Assembly: GCA_023445445.1 (NCBI GenBank)
Contig: JAEXLD010000073.1
Location: 1-64,000 of the forward strand
Direction: 5' to 3'
Source of the DNA: Bacillota bacterium
GTDB lineage: Bacteria; Bacillota; Clostridia; Clostridiales; Clostridiaceae
DNA: 64,000 bases
This document shows positions 26,030 to 34,701 of the stretch, one piece after another (positions within the stretch are counted from its first letter, which is position 1; each line of letters opens with the position of its first letter). Position numbers and translations under genes: made by a program. The notes beneath the pieces are model-generated. The model was not told the origin of the DNA. It searched no databases and was given only the letters and a program-made list of their open reading frames with translations.

Positions 26030-26175
26030 TTCGGTAGGTGAGGTTACCACAAGGATACGGGTTGCTGCCGCAAAATAGTGGAGACACTATGAGAAGGTCA
26101 GCAGTTGATGTCGAAACCAAGGCATAAACTAATGCAATTTCATTGCCTTGTGATACTGAAGCTTGAACGAGAATA
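26030..26175 (+). ncRNA. M-box (ykoK) magnesium riboswitch
   Basis: The RNA contains the conserved M-box blocks in order: GGTAGGTGAGG, GGATACGGGTTGCTGCCG, GGTCAGCAGTTGATGTCGA and, near the end, GATACTGAAGCTTGAACGAG. It sits between the promoter and an intrinsic terminator ahead of a magnesium P-type ATPase gene, the classical arrangement. Magnesium binding to this aptamer class favours termination, so mgtA would be made only when magnesium is scarce. The 5' GGTAGGTGAG can pair with CTCACCTTACC of the terminator (one bulge), a plausible antiterminator. Confidence 0.92.
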
Positions 26176-26253
26176 AAGTAAATTTATTTACTTTATATTT
26201 TGCGAAAACTTTTTTATATATTATTTTTTATAATATATTTAAATGTTTACTCA

Positions 26254-26286
26254 CCTTACCATATATGTGGTAAGGTTTTTTATTTT
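26254..26286 (+). terminator. Riboswitch-controlled terminator of mgtA
   Basis: Perfect arms CCTTACCA and TGGTAAGG are followed by TTTTTTATTTT. Its left arm is complementary to the 5' end of the M-box, so the two structures are mutually exclusive. Confidence 0.88.
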
Positions 26287-26323
26287 AGCATCCATTATAA
26301 AAGATATTAGGAGGTGAAGAGGA

Positions 26324-26413
26324 ATGGATGAGGCCAGTAATAAGATTATAGATCCTTTAGGGCAAATTATAAGATTATTTATTAGTGAGGATTTTATTCC
26401 TCTCACAAGTTAA
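26324..26413 (+). CDS. Small leader ORF (29 aa) between the M-box terminator and mgtA
   Basis: An ATG six bases after an AGGAGGTGAAGAGG ribosome binding site opens a 29-codon frame that ends in TAA 79 bases ahead of mgtA. The peptide starts MDEASNKIIDPLGQ and ends FIPLTS. It matches no family I know. Its codons 9-11 (ATAGATCC at 26348-26355) can pair with GGATCTAT at 26443-26450 just before the mgtA ribosome binding site, so its translation could alter mgtA expression. By analogy with mgtL of enterobacteria a regulatory role is inferred; the sequences are unrelated. Confidence 0.55.
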   Translation: MDEASNKIIDPLGQIIRLFISEDFIPLTS

Positions 26414-26492
26414 AATTAAATATTTATTATAATACTTCTTTCGGATCTATGTCTTACATTTTAATTTATTTAAAATAATAGGAGGTAAGACT

Positions 26493-29183
26493 ATGAAAAA
26501 GAGATTATTTAAAAGAATAATTAAAGAGGAAGTAAGAAAAAATTCAGCAGCAAATAAATTAATAGTAGCTTCAAAATTAAAAGAAAGGGAAGTTTTAAAG
26601 AAGTATAATACAGGGTATAAAGGTTATGAGGAAAGTATAGTAGAATTAATGAGAGAAGAGTATGGGGAAAATGAAATTACTTATAAAAAAGGTAATTCTA
26701 TAATAAAGAAATTATTTGAAGCCTTTATAAATCCCTTTACTATAATTTTAATAATACTAGCAATAGTATCTTTTATAACAGATGTACTAATGGCAGAACC
26801 AGGTAAAAAGGATGGAACCTCTGTTATTATAGTTACTTCAATGGTTTTAATTAGTGGTATATTAAGATTTGTTCAAGAAGCAAAATCAAATAAAGCAGCT
26901 GAGAAATTAGGGGAATTGGTAGAAACCACAATAAGTGTAGCTAGAAAAAATGAGGGTATAAAGGAAATTCCAATAAATGAAATAGTAGTTGGAGATATAA
27001 TTCATCTTGCAGCAGGAGATATGGTGCCAGCAGATGTTAGAATATTACAATCTAAGGACTTGTTTATTAGTCAATCATCACTTACAGGTGAAAGTGAACC
27101 AGTAGAAAAGATATCAGATTCAATAGTAACTGATTGTAAGAATCCATTGGATTTGCATAATCTAGCATTTATGGGTAGCAATGTTATTAGTGGGTCAGCT
27201 AAAGCAATAGCAATTAATGTAGGTAATGATACAATATTTGGTTCAATAGCAAAGAATTTATCTAGTAAAAAAGCCAATACTAGCTTTGAAAAAGGGATTA
27301 ATTCAGTATCATGGGTATTAATTAGACTTATGTTAGTTATGGTTCCAATAGTTCTATTTATGAATGGATTTACTAAGGGTGATTGGATGGAAGCATTCCT
27401 ATTTGCAGTATCAGTAGCAGTAGGGCTAACCCCACAAATGTTACCAATGATAGTATCTGCAAATCTAGCTAAAGGTGCAGTTTCTATGTCTAAGAAAAAA
27501 GTAATAGTTAAAGATTTAAGTGCAATTCAAAACTTTGGATCTATGGATATACTTTGCACAGATAAAACTGGAACTCTTACTGAAGATAAAGTTGTTTTAG
27601 AATACTCATTAAATGTTCATGGGGAAGAAGATAATAGAGTTTTACGACATGCTTTCCTTAATAGCTATTATCAAACTGGACTTAAAAATTTAATGGATAT
27701 TGCAATATTAAATCATGCTAATGAAAGTCATATGATAGAGCTTTGGAGAGATTATAAAAAGGTAGACGAAATTCCTTTTGATTTTAGTCGCCGTCGTATG
27801 AGTGTTGTAGTTGAAGATAAGAATGGAAAGACTCAACTTATTACAAAGGGGGCTATAGAAGAGATGCTAGAAGTATCTACTTATGTAGAATATTATGGAG
27901 AAGTAAAACCTATTACAGAAAAAATTAGGAAAGAAATATTAAGTAAGGTTTCAGAATACAATAAAGAAGGTATGAGGATTTTAGGAATATCACAAAAAAG
28001 TAATCCACCAAAAGCTAATGAATTTGGTGTTAATGATGAAAAGGATATGGTTTTAATTGGGTTATTAGCATTTTTAGATCCTCCAAAAGAAAGCACTGCT
28101 AGTGCAATTAAGGTATTAAAAAACTCTGGTGTTAATGTAAAAATATTAACTGGAGACAATGATAATGTTACAGTTTCTGTTTGTAAACAAGTTGGAATTA
28201 AAGTTAATAATTTATTATTAGGTTCAGATATAGAAGATATGGATGATGAATTATTAAGAGAAGCTGTAGAAAAAACTAATGTATTCGCTAAGCTTTCACC
28301 TAATCAAAAAACAAGAGTTGTTTCAGCACTAAAAGCTAATGGACACATAGTAGGTTTTATGGGAGATGGAATTAATGATGCATCAGCAATGAATGAAGCA
28401 GATGTTGGAATATCAGTAGACAATGCTGTTGATATTGCAAAGGAATCAGCAAATATAATATTACTAGAAAAAGATTTAATGGTATTAGAAGATGGTGTAA
28501 TTGAAGGTAGGAAAATTTATGGTAATATAATTAAATATATTAAGATAACTGCTAGTTCAAATTTTGGAAATATATTATCTGTATTAATTGCAAGTATCTT
28601 CCTACCATTTATACCAATGCTTCCTATTCAAATATTGATGTTAAACTTAATTTATGATATTTCATGTATTACAATTCCATGGGATAATGTTGATGAAGAT
28701 TATTTAAAAGAACCACGTACTTGGAATGCTAATTCTATAAGTAAATTTATGTTTTGGATGGGTCCTACAAGTTCAGTATTTGATGTTATTACATTTGTGT
28801 TAATGTATTTCTTTATTTGTCCATTTGTATTTGGTGGACAATATCATACTTTGAATGAATTGCAACAATTTGGTTTTATAGGATTATTCCATGCAGGATG
28901 GTTTGTTGAATCATTATGGTCTCAAACTCTTGTAATTCATATGATTAGAACAAAAAAAATACCTTTTATTAATAGTAAAGCATCCTGGCAACTAACTTCA
29001 TTAACAGCATTAGGAGTAATAGTAGGAACAAGTATTCCTTATACTTTTATAGGCAAAACATTACAAATGGAAGCAATGACTTTAATATATTTTATAGGTT
29101 TATTTATTATTATAATTCTATATATGGTTTTAATAGGAGTTTTAAAGAAGAAATTTATTAATAGATATGGTGAATTACTATAA
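26493..29183 (+). CDS. mgtA: Magnesium-importing P-type ATPase (P3B, MgtA/MgtB)
   Basis: This 896-residue membrane ATPase brings Mg2+ into the cell. A long basic N-terminal tail leads to the membrane and actuator domain with LTGESEPV, the phosphorylated aspartate D357 in DKTGTLTED, the nucleotide-binding domain (KGAIEEM) and GDGINDASAM. The last 200 residues hold the C-terminal helices. Full length for MgtA, and the M-box ahead of it supports the cation. AGGAGG lies nine bases before the ATG. Overlapping control by the riboswitch and the small leader ORF is likely. Confidence 0.96.
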   Translation: MKKRLFKRIIKEEVRKNSAANKLIVASKLKEREVLKKYNTGYKGYEESIVELMREEYGENEITYKKGNSIIKKLFEAFINPFTIILIILAIVSFITDVLMAEPGKKDGTSVIIVTSMVLISGILRFVQEAKSNKAAEKLGELVETTISVARKNEGIKEIPINEIVVGDIIHLAAGDMVPADVRILQSKDLFISQSSLTGESEPVEKISDSIVTDCKNPLDLHNLAFMGSNVISGSAKAIAINVGNDTIFGSIAKNLSSKKANTSFEKGINSVSWVLIRLMLVMVPIVLFMNGFTKGDWMEAFLFAVSVAVGLTPQMLPMIVSANLAKGAVSMSKKKVIVKDLSAIQNFGSMDILCTDKTGTLTEDKVVLEYSLNVHGEEDNRVLRHAFLNSYYQTGLKNLMDIAILNHANESHMIELWRDYKKVDEIPFDFSRRRMSVVVEDKNGKTQLITKGAIEEMLEVSTYVEYYGEVKPITEKIRKEILSKVSEYNKEGMRILGISQKSNPPKANEFGVNDEKDMVLIGLLAFLDPPKESTASAIKVLKNSGVNVKILTGDNDNVTVSVCKQVGIKVNNLLLGSDIEDMDDELLREAVEKTNVFAKLSPNQKTRVVSALKANGHIVGFMGDGINDASAMNEADVGISVDNAVDIAKESANIILLEKDLMVLEDGVIEGRKIYGNIIKYIKITASSNFGNILSVLIASIFLPFIPMLPIQILMLNLIYDISCITIPWDNVDEDYLKEPRTWNANSISKFMFWMGPTSSVFDVITFVLMYFFICPFVFGGQYHTLNELQQFGFIGLFHAGWFVESLWSQTLVIHMIRTKKIPFINSKASWQLTSLTALGVIVGTSIPYTFIGKTLQMEAMTLIYFIGLFIIIILYMVLIGVLKKKFINRYGELL

Positions 29184-29194
29184 GTTTCTAGATA

Positions 29195-29218
29195 GGGGCT
29201 GTTTCGACAGCTCCTTTT
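29195..29218 (+). terminator. Terminator after mgtA
   Basis: Arms GGGGCTGT and ACAGCTCC around TTCG, followed by TTTT. The same hairpin sequence family recurs at 111-130, 59273-59300 and 63269-63287. Confidence 0.85.
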
Positions 29219-29245
29219 ATATTAATATAGTATAGGCTATTTCTA

Positions 29246-29302
29246 TTGAATAAAATTCTTATATATGGTAAAATACTTTTGAAAGAAACTTTCAAAAGTA
29301 TT
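29246..29302 (+). promoter_or_regulatory. Promoter and palindromic operator of the HAD-ROK operon
   Basis: TTGAAT (29246-29251), 17 bases and an extended TGGTAAAAT -10 (TAAAAT at 29269-29274) form a promoter. A perfect 14 bp inverted repeat, AATACTTTTGAAAG at 29272-29285 and CTTTCAAAAGTATT at 29289-29302, covers the -10 edge and the transcription start. Autorepression by the ROK protein encoded two genes down is the natural inference. Confidence 0.6.
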
Positions 29303-29324
29303 TTAAAAGGTGTGGATATAAGAC

Positions 29325-29954
29325 ATGGGAAAGTACAAATGTATAATTTTTGATTTAGATGGTACAGTACTAGATACTGAAAGAATGAATTTTGTCCCTT
29401 TACAAAGGCTAGTAAAAGAGGAACTGGGAATAGAAATAAGATATGAGGATTTACTTAAATTCAAACCATATGCTGGAAGAAAGACTCTTGAAGAATTAGG
29501 ATTTAAAGATATTGAAAAATCATATAGTAAATGGGTTAAATATGTAAATGAATTTGAAGAGGGAGCAATTCTATATGATGGGTTTGAGGAAGTATTTAAA
29601 GGGTTAAATGATAATAATATAATTTGTGGAATTGTAAGTTCAAAAACTAGAGAGCAGTATGAAATAGATTTTGTAAGCAAAGGTTTAGATAAATATATAG
29701 AATGTGAAGTATTAGTAGATGATACAGAAAGACATAAGCCTTATCCTGATCCATTATTAAAATTCACTGAAATAGTAGGAGTTGATTCAAAGGATTGTAT
29801 GTATATAGGAGATACAATATTTGATTTTAAAGCAACTAAGGCAGCTGGAATGGATTTTGGAATAGCATTGTGGGGAGCTGATAACTTAGATGGAATAAAG
29901 GCAGACTATGAATTTGTTAAGCCCATAGATATTTTAAAGGAGATAGATATCTAA
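29325..29954 (+). CDS. HAD-superfamily hydrolase (phosphoglycolate phosphatase / beta-phosphoglucomutase-like)
   Basis: This 209-residue enzyme has all four HAD motifs: D10 and D12 in IIFDLDGTVLD, S in IVSSK, the lysine in HKPYPDPLL, and GDTIFDFKA. The helical cap (residues about 18-85) places it in the subfamily of phosphatases and mutases that act on small sugar phosphates. It ends two bases before the ROK regulator and shares its promoter, so its substrate may be linked to the sugar sensed by that regulator. Confidence 0.85.
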   Translation: MGKYKCIIFDLDGTVLDTERMNFVPLQRLVKEELGIEIRYEDLLKFKPYAGRKTLEELGFKDIEKSYSKWVKYVNEFEEGAILYDGFEEVFKGLNDNNIICGIVSSKTREQYEIDFVSKGLDKYIECEVLVDDTERHKPYPDPLLKFTEIVGVDSKDCMYIGDTIFDFKATKAAGMDFGIALWGADNLDGIKADYEFVKPIDILKEIDI

Positions 29955-29956
29955 TA

Positions 29957-30979
29957 ATGAGTAAAATTATAGGAAAACCAACAGAACTTAAAAATGTAAA
30001 TACCTCATTAATAATAAGTTCAATAAGAAGCAGAGGGAGTGCAACAAGAGGTGAAATATCTAAGGATACAGGATTAAGTCACACAACTGTAAGAGCTATT
30101 CTTAACGAATTAATTGATATGGATGAAATAGTATCTTTGGGTCTTGATGAATCCACTGGTGGAAGAAGAGCTAGTAGATATGAAATAAATTTAAATAAGA
30201 GATATTTACTTGTTATGGATATAGAAAAATATAAAGTGAATTATAGAATTGTAAATACTTTAGGGAATACAATTGAGGAAAGTAGTAGAAGGATTAATTC
30301 ACTAGATGATGTTAATGTAGTTATAGAATTAATTGAATCATTAGAGGGTATTTATAAAAATATTGAAGGCATTGGAATTAGTGTTCCAGGAGTTGTAACT
30401 GATGATGGATTTTTATCTGGAATTAGAATGGAAGACTGGAAGGAAATAGAAATAAAAAAACAAATTGAAGAAAAGTTTAATATTCCTATATTATTAGAAA
30501 ATGATATAAACTCATCGGCAATAGCTTTTTATAATGAATATGTTGAAAAGAATAATAATAAAAAAATGAGTTTAGTATATATAAGTTTTACACCATTAGG
30601 GGTAGGATCTGGTATAGTAGTAAATGGAGAAATTATTAAAGGGGATAATGGTTATGCAGGAGAAATTGGATTTATTCCTATGGGAGATTCTTTTTTAAAC
30701 ACAATGATTTCTAGTGAATTAGATGATATGGAATATTGTTGTGTAGTTATAGATGCTATTAAAGTAATATCTGCAATAATTAACCCTAGTGTAGTTGTTT
30801 TAGGTGGAAGCAATTTTAGATATGATATAAAAGATAATATAATAGATAGGTACAATAAGGAATTTAGTATAAAAACTAAGATAATTGTACAAGAAAAAAT
30901 TAAAAATTACTCTATTGAAGGAACAACAGAAAGGGCTTTGTGCCTTATAAATAAAGAATTTAAATTAATTAGGAGTTAA
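29957..30979 (+). CDS. ROK-family transcriptional regulator lacking the zinc motif
   Basis: This 340-residue protein has a winged helix-turn-helix (residues about 10-75, ISKDTGLSHTTVRAILNEL) and a ROK sugar-kinase-like domain with IGISVPGVV, ENDINSSAIA and GYAGEIGFIPMG. After that point the usual CxCGxxGC zinc motif is missing and the segment up to AIINPSVVVLGG is shortened by several dozen residues, so it is about 60 residues smaller than NagC/XylR. It probably represses its own operon with the HAD gene. Confidence 0.85.
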   Translation: MSKIIGKPTELKNVNTSLIISSIRSRGSATRGEISKDTGLSHTTVRAILNELIDMDEIVSLGLDESTGGRRASRYEINLNKRYLLVMDIEKYKVNYRIVNTLGNTIEESSRRINSLDDVNVVIELIESLEGIYKNIEGIGISVPGVVTDDGFLSGIRMEDWKEIEIKKQIEEKFNIPILLENDINSSAIAFYNEYVEKNNNKKMSLVYISFTPLGVGSGIVVNGEIIKGDNGYAGEIGFIPMGDSFLNTMISSELDDMEYCCVVIDAIKVISAIINPSVVVLGGSNFRYDIKDNIIDRYNKEFSIKTKIIVQEKIKNYSIEGTTERALCLINKEFKLIRS

Positions 30980-31052
30980 ATATTTGTTATTAGTAGTATT
31001 AAGGGCGTAATAGTTATACTAGCGTAACCAAAGTACTATTTAATATATTTAT

Positions 31053-31090
31053 AAAGCTATGTCTATAACTATTATAGTGCATAGCTTTAT
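31053..31090 (+). terminator. Terminator after ROK gene
   Basis: Arms AAAGCTATG and CATAGCTTT with a T-containing tail, 75 bases after the ROK stop. Confidence 0.75.
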
Positions 31091-31202
31091 TATTATCATA
31101 ATATTATTAGTGAAATAGTTATACATAATTCATTAACATATATTCTGAAAATTTAATTATTTTTGATATAATAAAATAAAAAGAAATTAAAGGAGTGATA
31201 AT

Positions 31203-32030
31203 GTGAGTAGTCATTGTAGAGATCTAGAAAATGGAATAAAAATACCTGCTATAGGTTTTGGAACTTATAAGTTGGGAGAAGATGAAGAAGTAGAAAAATC
31301 AATTAAGTATGCTTTAGAGATAGGATATAGACATATAGATACAGCTGCTTTTTATGGCAATGAAGAAGCTATAGGAAGAGGAATCAAAGAAAGTTCCGTA
31401 AAGAGAGAAGATATATTTTTAGCAACTAAGCTTTGGAATGATTGTCATGGATATGATAATGCAATAAATGCTTTTAATGACTCTATTAAAAGATTAGGAG
31501 TAGATTACTTAGATTTATATTATATACATTGGCCTAATGAATTTAATTCTGAAACTTGGAGAGCTTTAGAAGACCTTTATAAAGAAGGTAAGGTAAAAGC
31601 TATAGGTGTGTGTAATTTTAAAAAGGGACATTTAGAAGAGTTAAAGAAAACAGCTAAAATAATGCCGATGGTTAATCAAATTGAAATACATCCAGAATGC
31701 ACTCAAAAAGATATAGTAGAATATTGCCAAGGAAATAATATTCAAGTAGTGGCTTGGAGTCCTATAATGAGAGGAAGAATTTTCAATGAGCCGTTAATGA
31801 TTGAGCTATCAAAAAAATATAATAAGTCAATTGCTCAAATAACATTAAAATGGCATATACAAAATAATATTATACCTATTCCTAAGTCCTCAAATGAAGG
31901 AAGAATAAAAGAGAACTTAAATATATTTGATTTTGAAATATCTAAAGAAGATATTATTAAAATAGATTCTTTAAATAAAGAAGAAAATGTATCAGGAGTG
32001 CCTGATAATACAACTTATTTAAGATACTAG
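31203..32030 (+). CDS. Aldo/keto reductase
   Basis: This 275-residue NADPH-dependent reductase has the complete catalytic tetrad: D46 and Y51 in YRHIDTAAFYGNE, K76 in ATKLWND and H109 in YYIHWP. GKVKAIGVCNF and NQIEIHPECTQ are standard barrel motifs and IPIPKSS contacts the cofactor. GTG is the start, ten bases after AAAGGAG; an ATG two bases earlier leads straight into a stop. It belongs to the YvgN/2,5-diketogluconate reductase group and stands alone. Confidence 0.92.
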   Translation: MSSHCRDLENGIKIPAIGFGTYKLGEDEEVEKSIKYALEIGYRHIDTAAFYGNEEAIGRGIKESSVKREDIFLATKLWNDCHGYDNAINAFNDSIKRLGVDYLDLYYIHWPNEFNSETWRALEDLYKEGKVKAIGVCNFKKGHLEELKKTAKIMPMVNQIEIHPECTQKDIVEYCQGNNIQVVAWSPIMRGRIFNEPLMIELSKKYNKSIAQITLKWHIQNNIIPIPKSSNEGRIKENLNIFDFEISKEDIIKIDSLNKEENVSGVPDNTTYLRY

Positions 32031-32055
32031 TTATATAAAATTTTATTAGTTAATA

Positions 32056-32082
32056 GCCCTCATCAGTTTTGATGGGGTTTAT
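32056..32082 (+). terminator. Terminator after aldo/keto reductase gene
   Basis: Arms CCCTCATC and GATGGGG with a T-rich tail. Confidence 0.7.
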
Positions 32083-32155
32083 TTGTAATTATAATGTTTT
32101 AAATAAGGGGTGGGAATGTTATAATTTAGTAAAAAAGGCTTGAAGAGGTAATGAA

Positions 32156-32827
32156 ATGAGAGAAGTATTGTTAATAGAGGATGATTTTGATTTATCAAAA
32201 CAACTGTCACTATCTTTAAATAAGTGGGGATTTAGTGTTGGGTTAATAGATGATTTTAGTAATATAGTTGAAGAGTTTATTGAAAAGAAGCCAAGTTTAA
32301 TAATAATGGATGTTAATTTACCATATTATGATGGTTTTTATTGGTGTGAAAAAATTAGGGAAGTATCTAAAGTTCCTATAATATTTTTATCTTCTAGAGA
32401 TTCAAACATGGATTTAATTATGGGAATAAATAATGGTGGAGATGATTATATAACAAAACCTTTTTCTATAGAAGTTTTAGTAACTAAGATAAACGCCTTA
32501 TTAAGAAGAAGTTATGATTATGCTTTTTCAGATTCTATTATTTATTATAAAGATACTATTTTAGATATAGATAAATGTACATTTAAATATAAAGAAAATA
32601 TTATTGAGTTAACTAAAAATGAAATGAAGATATTATCAATTCTTATTAAAAATAAAGGCAAGGTAGTATCAAGAGATAAAATAATGATGAGTTTATGGAA
32701 TGATGATGAGTTTGTAAGTGATAATACATTAACAGTAAATATAACTAGATTAAGGGGAAGGCTTAAGGAAGAGTTAGGTTTAGATGAATTTATAAAAACT
32801 AAAAAGGGAATAGGGTATATGGTTTAA
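32156..32827 (+). CDS. BceR-type response regulator (first Bce module)
   Basis: This 223-residue OmpR-family regulator has a receiver domain with acidic pocket EDD (residues 8-10), phosphorylation site D52 in IIMDVNLPYYDG and K101-region TKPF, followed by a winged-helix DNA-binding domain (residues about 125-223, ending KTKKGIGYMV). The PYYDG signature after the phospho-aspartate is typical of BceR-like regulators. It is followed without a gap by its kinase. It should activate the downstream bceAB-like transporter in response to peptide antibiotics. Confidence 0.9.
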   Translation: MREVLLIEDDFDLSKQLSLSLNKWGFSVGLIDDFSNIVEEFIEKKPSLIIMDVNLPYYDGFYWCEKIREVSKVPIIFLSSRDSNMDLIMGINNGGDDYITKPFSIEVLVTKINALLRRSYDYAFSDSIIYYKDTILDIDKCTFKYKENIIELTKNEMKILSILIKNKGKVVSRDKIMMSLWNDDEFVSDNTLTVNITRLRGRLKEELGLDEFIKTKKGIGYMV

Positions 32828-33852
32828 TGAATTTTATAAGATTTATAAAGGAAAAAATTTTTAATATTATATTTCTAATATCTTTGATATTAATTATAAA
32901 TATATATTTAATTTCAATTAATTCATTTAAGAACAGAATAGGTGATTTAGTTTATTTAGACTTTATTATTATGATAATTTATTTAATATGGATATATATT
33001 AATTTTGTAAGATGGAAAAGTAAGTATAATGACATATATTACTCTATTGTAAGAAAGGAAGATATCACACTTCAATATATTAAGGGAAATTCCTTAGAAG
33101 AAGAAATAATGTTAAAGATTATAGAAGATAAAGATAAGAAATGTGATATACAAAATAAAGAATATGAAGATAAGTTAAGGGATATGGAGGAATATATATC
33201 TAAGTGGGTTCATGAAATAAAGCTACCGATAACTGCATTAAATATAATTTCAGAGGGGATAGATGATTATGCTTTAGAAAGTAATGTTAAAAATGAAACA
33301 GAAAAAATTAACTTTTTAGTTAACTCAATGATTTATGGAAGTAGGGCAACAGTAGCTTCAGAGGACATATTTATTAAGGAAGAAAACTTAGGAGATATAG
33401 TAAAGAAATCTATAAAAAACAATTCCTTTTTCTTAATAAAAAATAGAATTGAAGTAGTTACAAGGAACTTAAACTATAATATTTATAGTGATGGAAAATG
33501 GATCACATATGTTATAGATCAATTAATTAATAATGCTATTAAATATTCAAAGGAAAATGGTAAGATAGAATTTTATGCAGAGGATGAGAAGGATTATATA
33601 AAGCTATGCATTAAGGATAATGGCATAGGTATATCAAAAGAGGACATAGATAGGATATTTAATAAGGGATTTACAGGAAGTAATGGTAGAAATAAAGTAT
33701 ATAAATCTACTGGAATGGGGCTTTATTTTACTAAGAAGGTATTAAATAAATTAGAACATGAAATTTCTGTTGAGGCAGTAAAAGATGAATATACCTTATT
33801 TAATATATATTTTTATAAAATGTCAGATTATTTAAAGGTTACTAAAATGTAA
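32827..33852 (+). CDS. BceS-type intramembrane-sensing histidine kinase (first Bce module)
   Basis: This 341-residue kinase has two membrane helices (about residues 13-31 and 43-61) with a very short outer loop, no extracellular sensor, the phosphorylation box WVHEIKLPI with H129, and an HATPase domain (NNAIKYSKENG, DNGIGI, STGMGLYFTKK). Such kinases sense flux through their partner BceAB transporter rather than the drug itself. It overlaps the regulator gene by one base. Its 3' end contains the inverted repeat that looks like the BceR operator. Confidence 0.9.
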   Translation: MNFIRFIKEKIFNIIFLISLILIINIYLISINSFKNRIGDLVYLDFIIMIIYLIWIYINFVRWKSKYNDIYYSIVRKEDITLQYIKGNSLEEEIMLKIIEDKDKKCDIQNKEYEDKLRDMEEYISKWVHEIKLPITALNIISEGIDDYALESNVKNETEKINFLVNSMIYGSRATVASEDIFIKEENLGDIVKKSIKNNSFFLIKNRIEVVTRNLNYNIYSDGKWITYVIDQLINNAIKYSKENGKIEFYAEDEKDYIKLCIKDNGIGISKEDIDRIFNKGFTGSNGRNKVYKSTGMGLYFTKKVLNKLEHEISVEAVKDEYTLFNIYFYKMSDYLKVTKM

Positions 33853-33853
33853 C
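33838..33853. promoter_or_regulatory. BceR-like box upstream of bceAB (first module)
   Basis: GTTACTAAAATGTAAC is a perfect inverted repeat. Its core TTACT-AAAA-TGTAA fits the BceR-type pattern TNACA-N4-TGTAA with one change. It lies at the end of the kinase gene, 57 bases ahead of a TATAAT at 33911-33916 that precedes the transporter genes. A perfect version occurs upstream of the second module. Confidence 0.55.
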
Positions 33854-33948
33854 ATTAGAATAAAAAAGGTAAGGTTAAGTGAAGGAATCCAAATTAAAAA
33901 GCTATTAAAATATAATTAAGGTTAAAGTTAATTTGGGAGGAATGAATT

Positions 33949-34701
33949 ATGAAGGAAATTTTAAAATTAAAGGATGTGTCTAAGGAATATGGACTTAGGG
34001 GATTTAGAACAAGAGTTTTAAATAATATAAATCTTACTGTAAATGAAGGAGATTTTATTTCTATAATGGGACCATCAGGAGCAGGGAAAACTACTTTACT
34101 TAATTTAATTTCAAGCTTAGATAAGCCAACAAAAGGTGAAATAATACTAGATGGAAAAGATATAACAAAGATTAAAAATAAAGAATTATCTAATTTAAGA
34201 AGAGATAAAATAGGCTTTATATTTCAAGATTATAATTTATTAGATAATATGAATTTAATGGATAACATAGCATTACCATTAGCATTAGGGAAAAAGAGAA
34301 CTAAGGATATAGAGAATAAAGTGATTAATATAGCAGAATTATTTGGTCTAAAGGAGCATTTAAAGAAGTATCCCTATGAATTATCTGGAGGGCAAAAACA
34401 AAGAGGGGCAGCAGCTAGAGCTTTAATAACTGATCCAAAAGTAATCTTTGCAGATGAGCCTACTGGAGCTTTAGATTCAAGATCTTCATCAGATTTACTA
34501 GAATCTTTAAGTAGAGCAAATGTAGAAGAAAAGGCTACTATTGTTATGGTTACTCATGATGCTATTACTGCAAGCTACTCTAATAAGGTTTATATCTTAA
34601 GTGATGGAGAAATAAAGTGTCAATTAAATAAAGGAGAGAGTAGAAAAGAGTTTTATGGTAAGATAATCGATATGTTAGCATCTTTAGGAGGTGCTAAATA
34701 A
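33949..34701 (+). CDS. BceA-type ABC transporter ATPase (first module)
   Basis: This 250-residue ATPase has Walker A GPSGAGKTT (residues 41-49), Q-loop FQDYNLLDNM, signature LSGGQKQR and Walker B VIFADEPTGALDS, followed by the H-loop VTHD. The sequence is of the LolD/MacB/BceA class. It is translated with the permease through a one-base overlap (TAATG) and powers removal of peptide antibiotics from their lipid II-cycle targets. GGGAGG lies seven bases upstream. Confidence 0.92.
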   Translation: MKEILKLKDVSKEYGLRGFRTRVLNNINLTVNEGDFISIMGPSGAGKTTLLNLISSLDKPTKGEIILDGKDITKIKNKELSNLRRDKIGFIFQDYNLLDNMNLMDNIALPLALGKKRTKDIENKVINIAELFGLKEHLKKYPYELSGGQKQRGAAARALITDPKVIFADEPTGALDSRSSSDLLESLSRANVEEKATIVMVTHDAITASYSNKVYILSDGEIKCQLNKGESRKEFYGKIIDMLASLGGAK

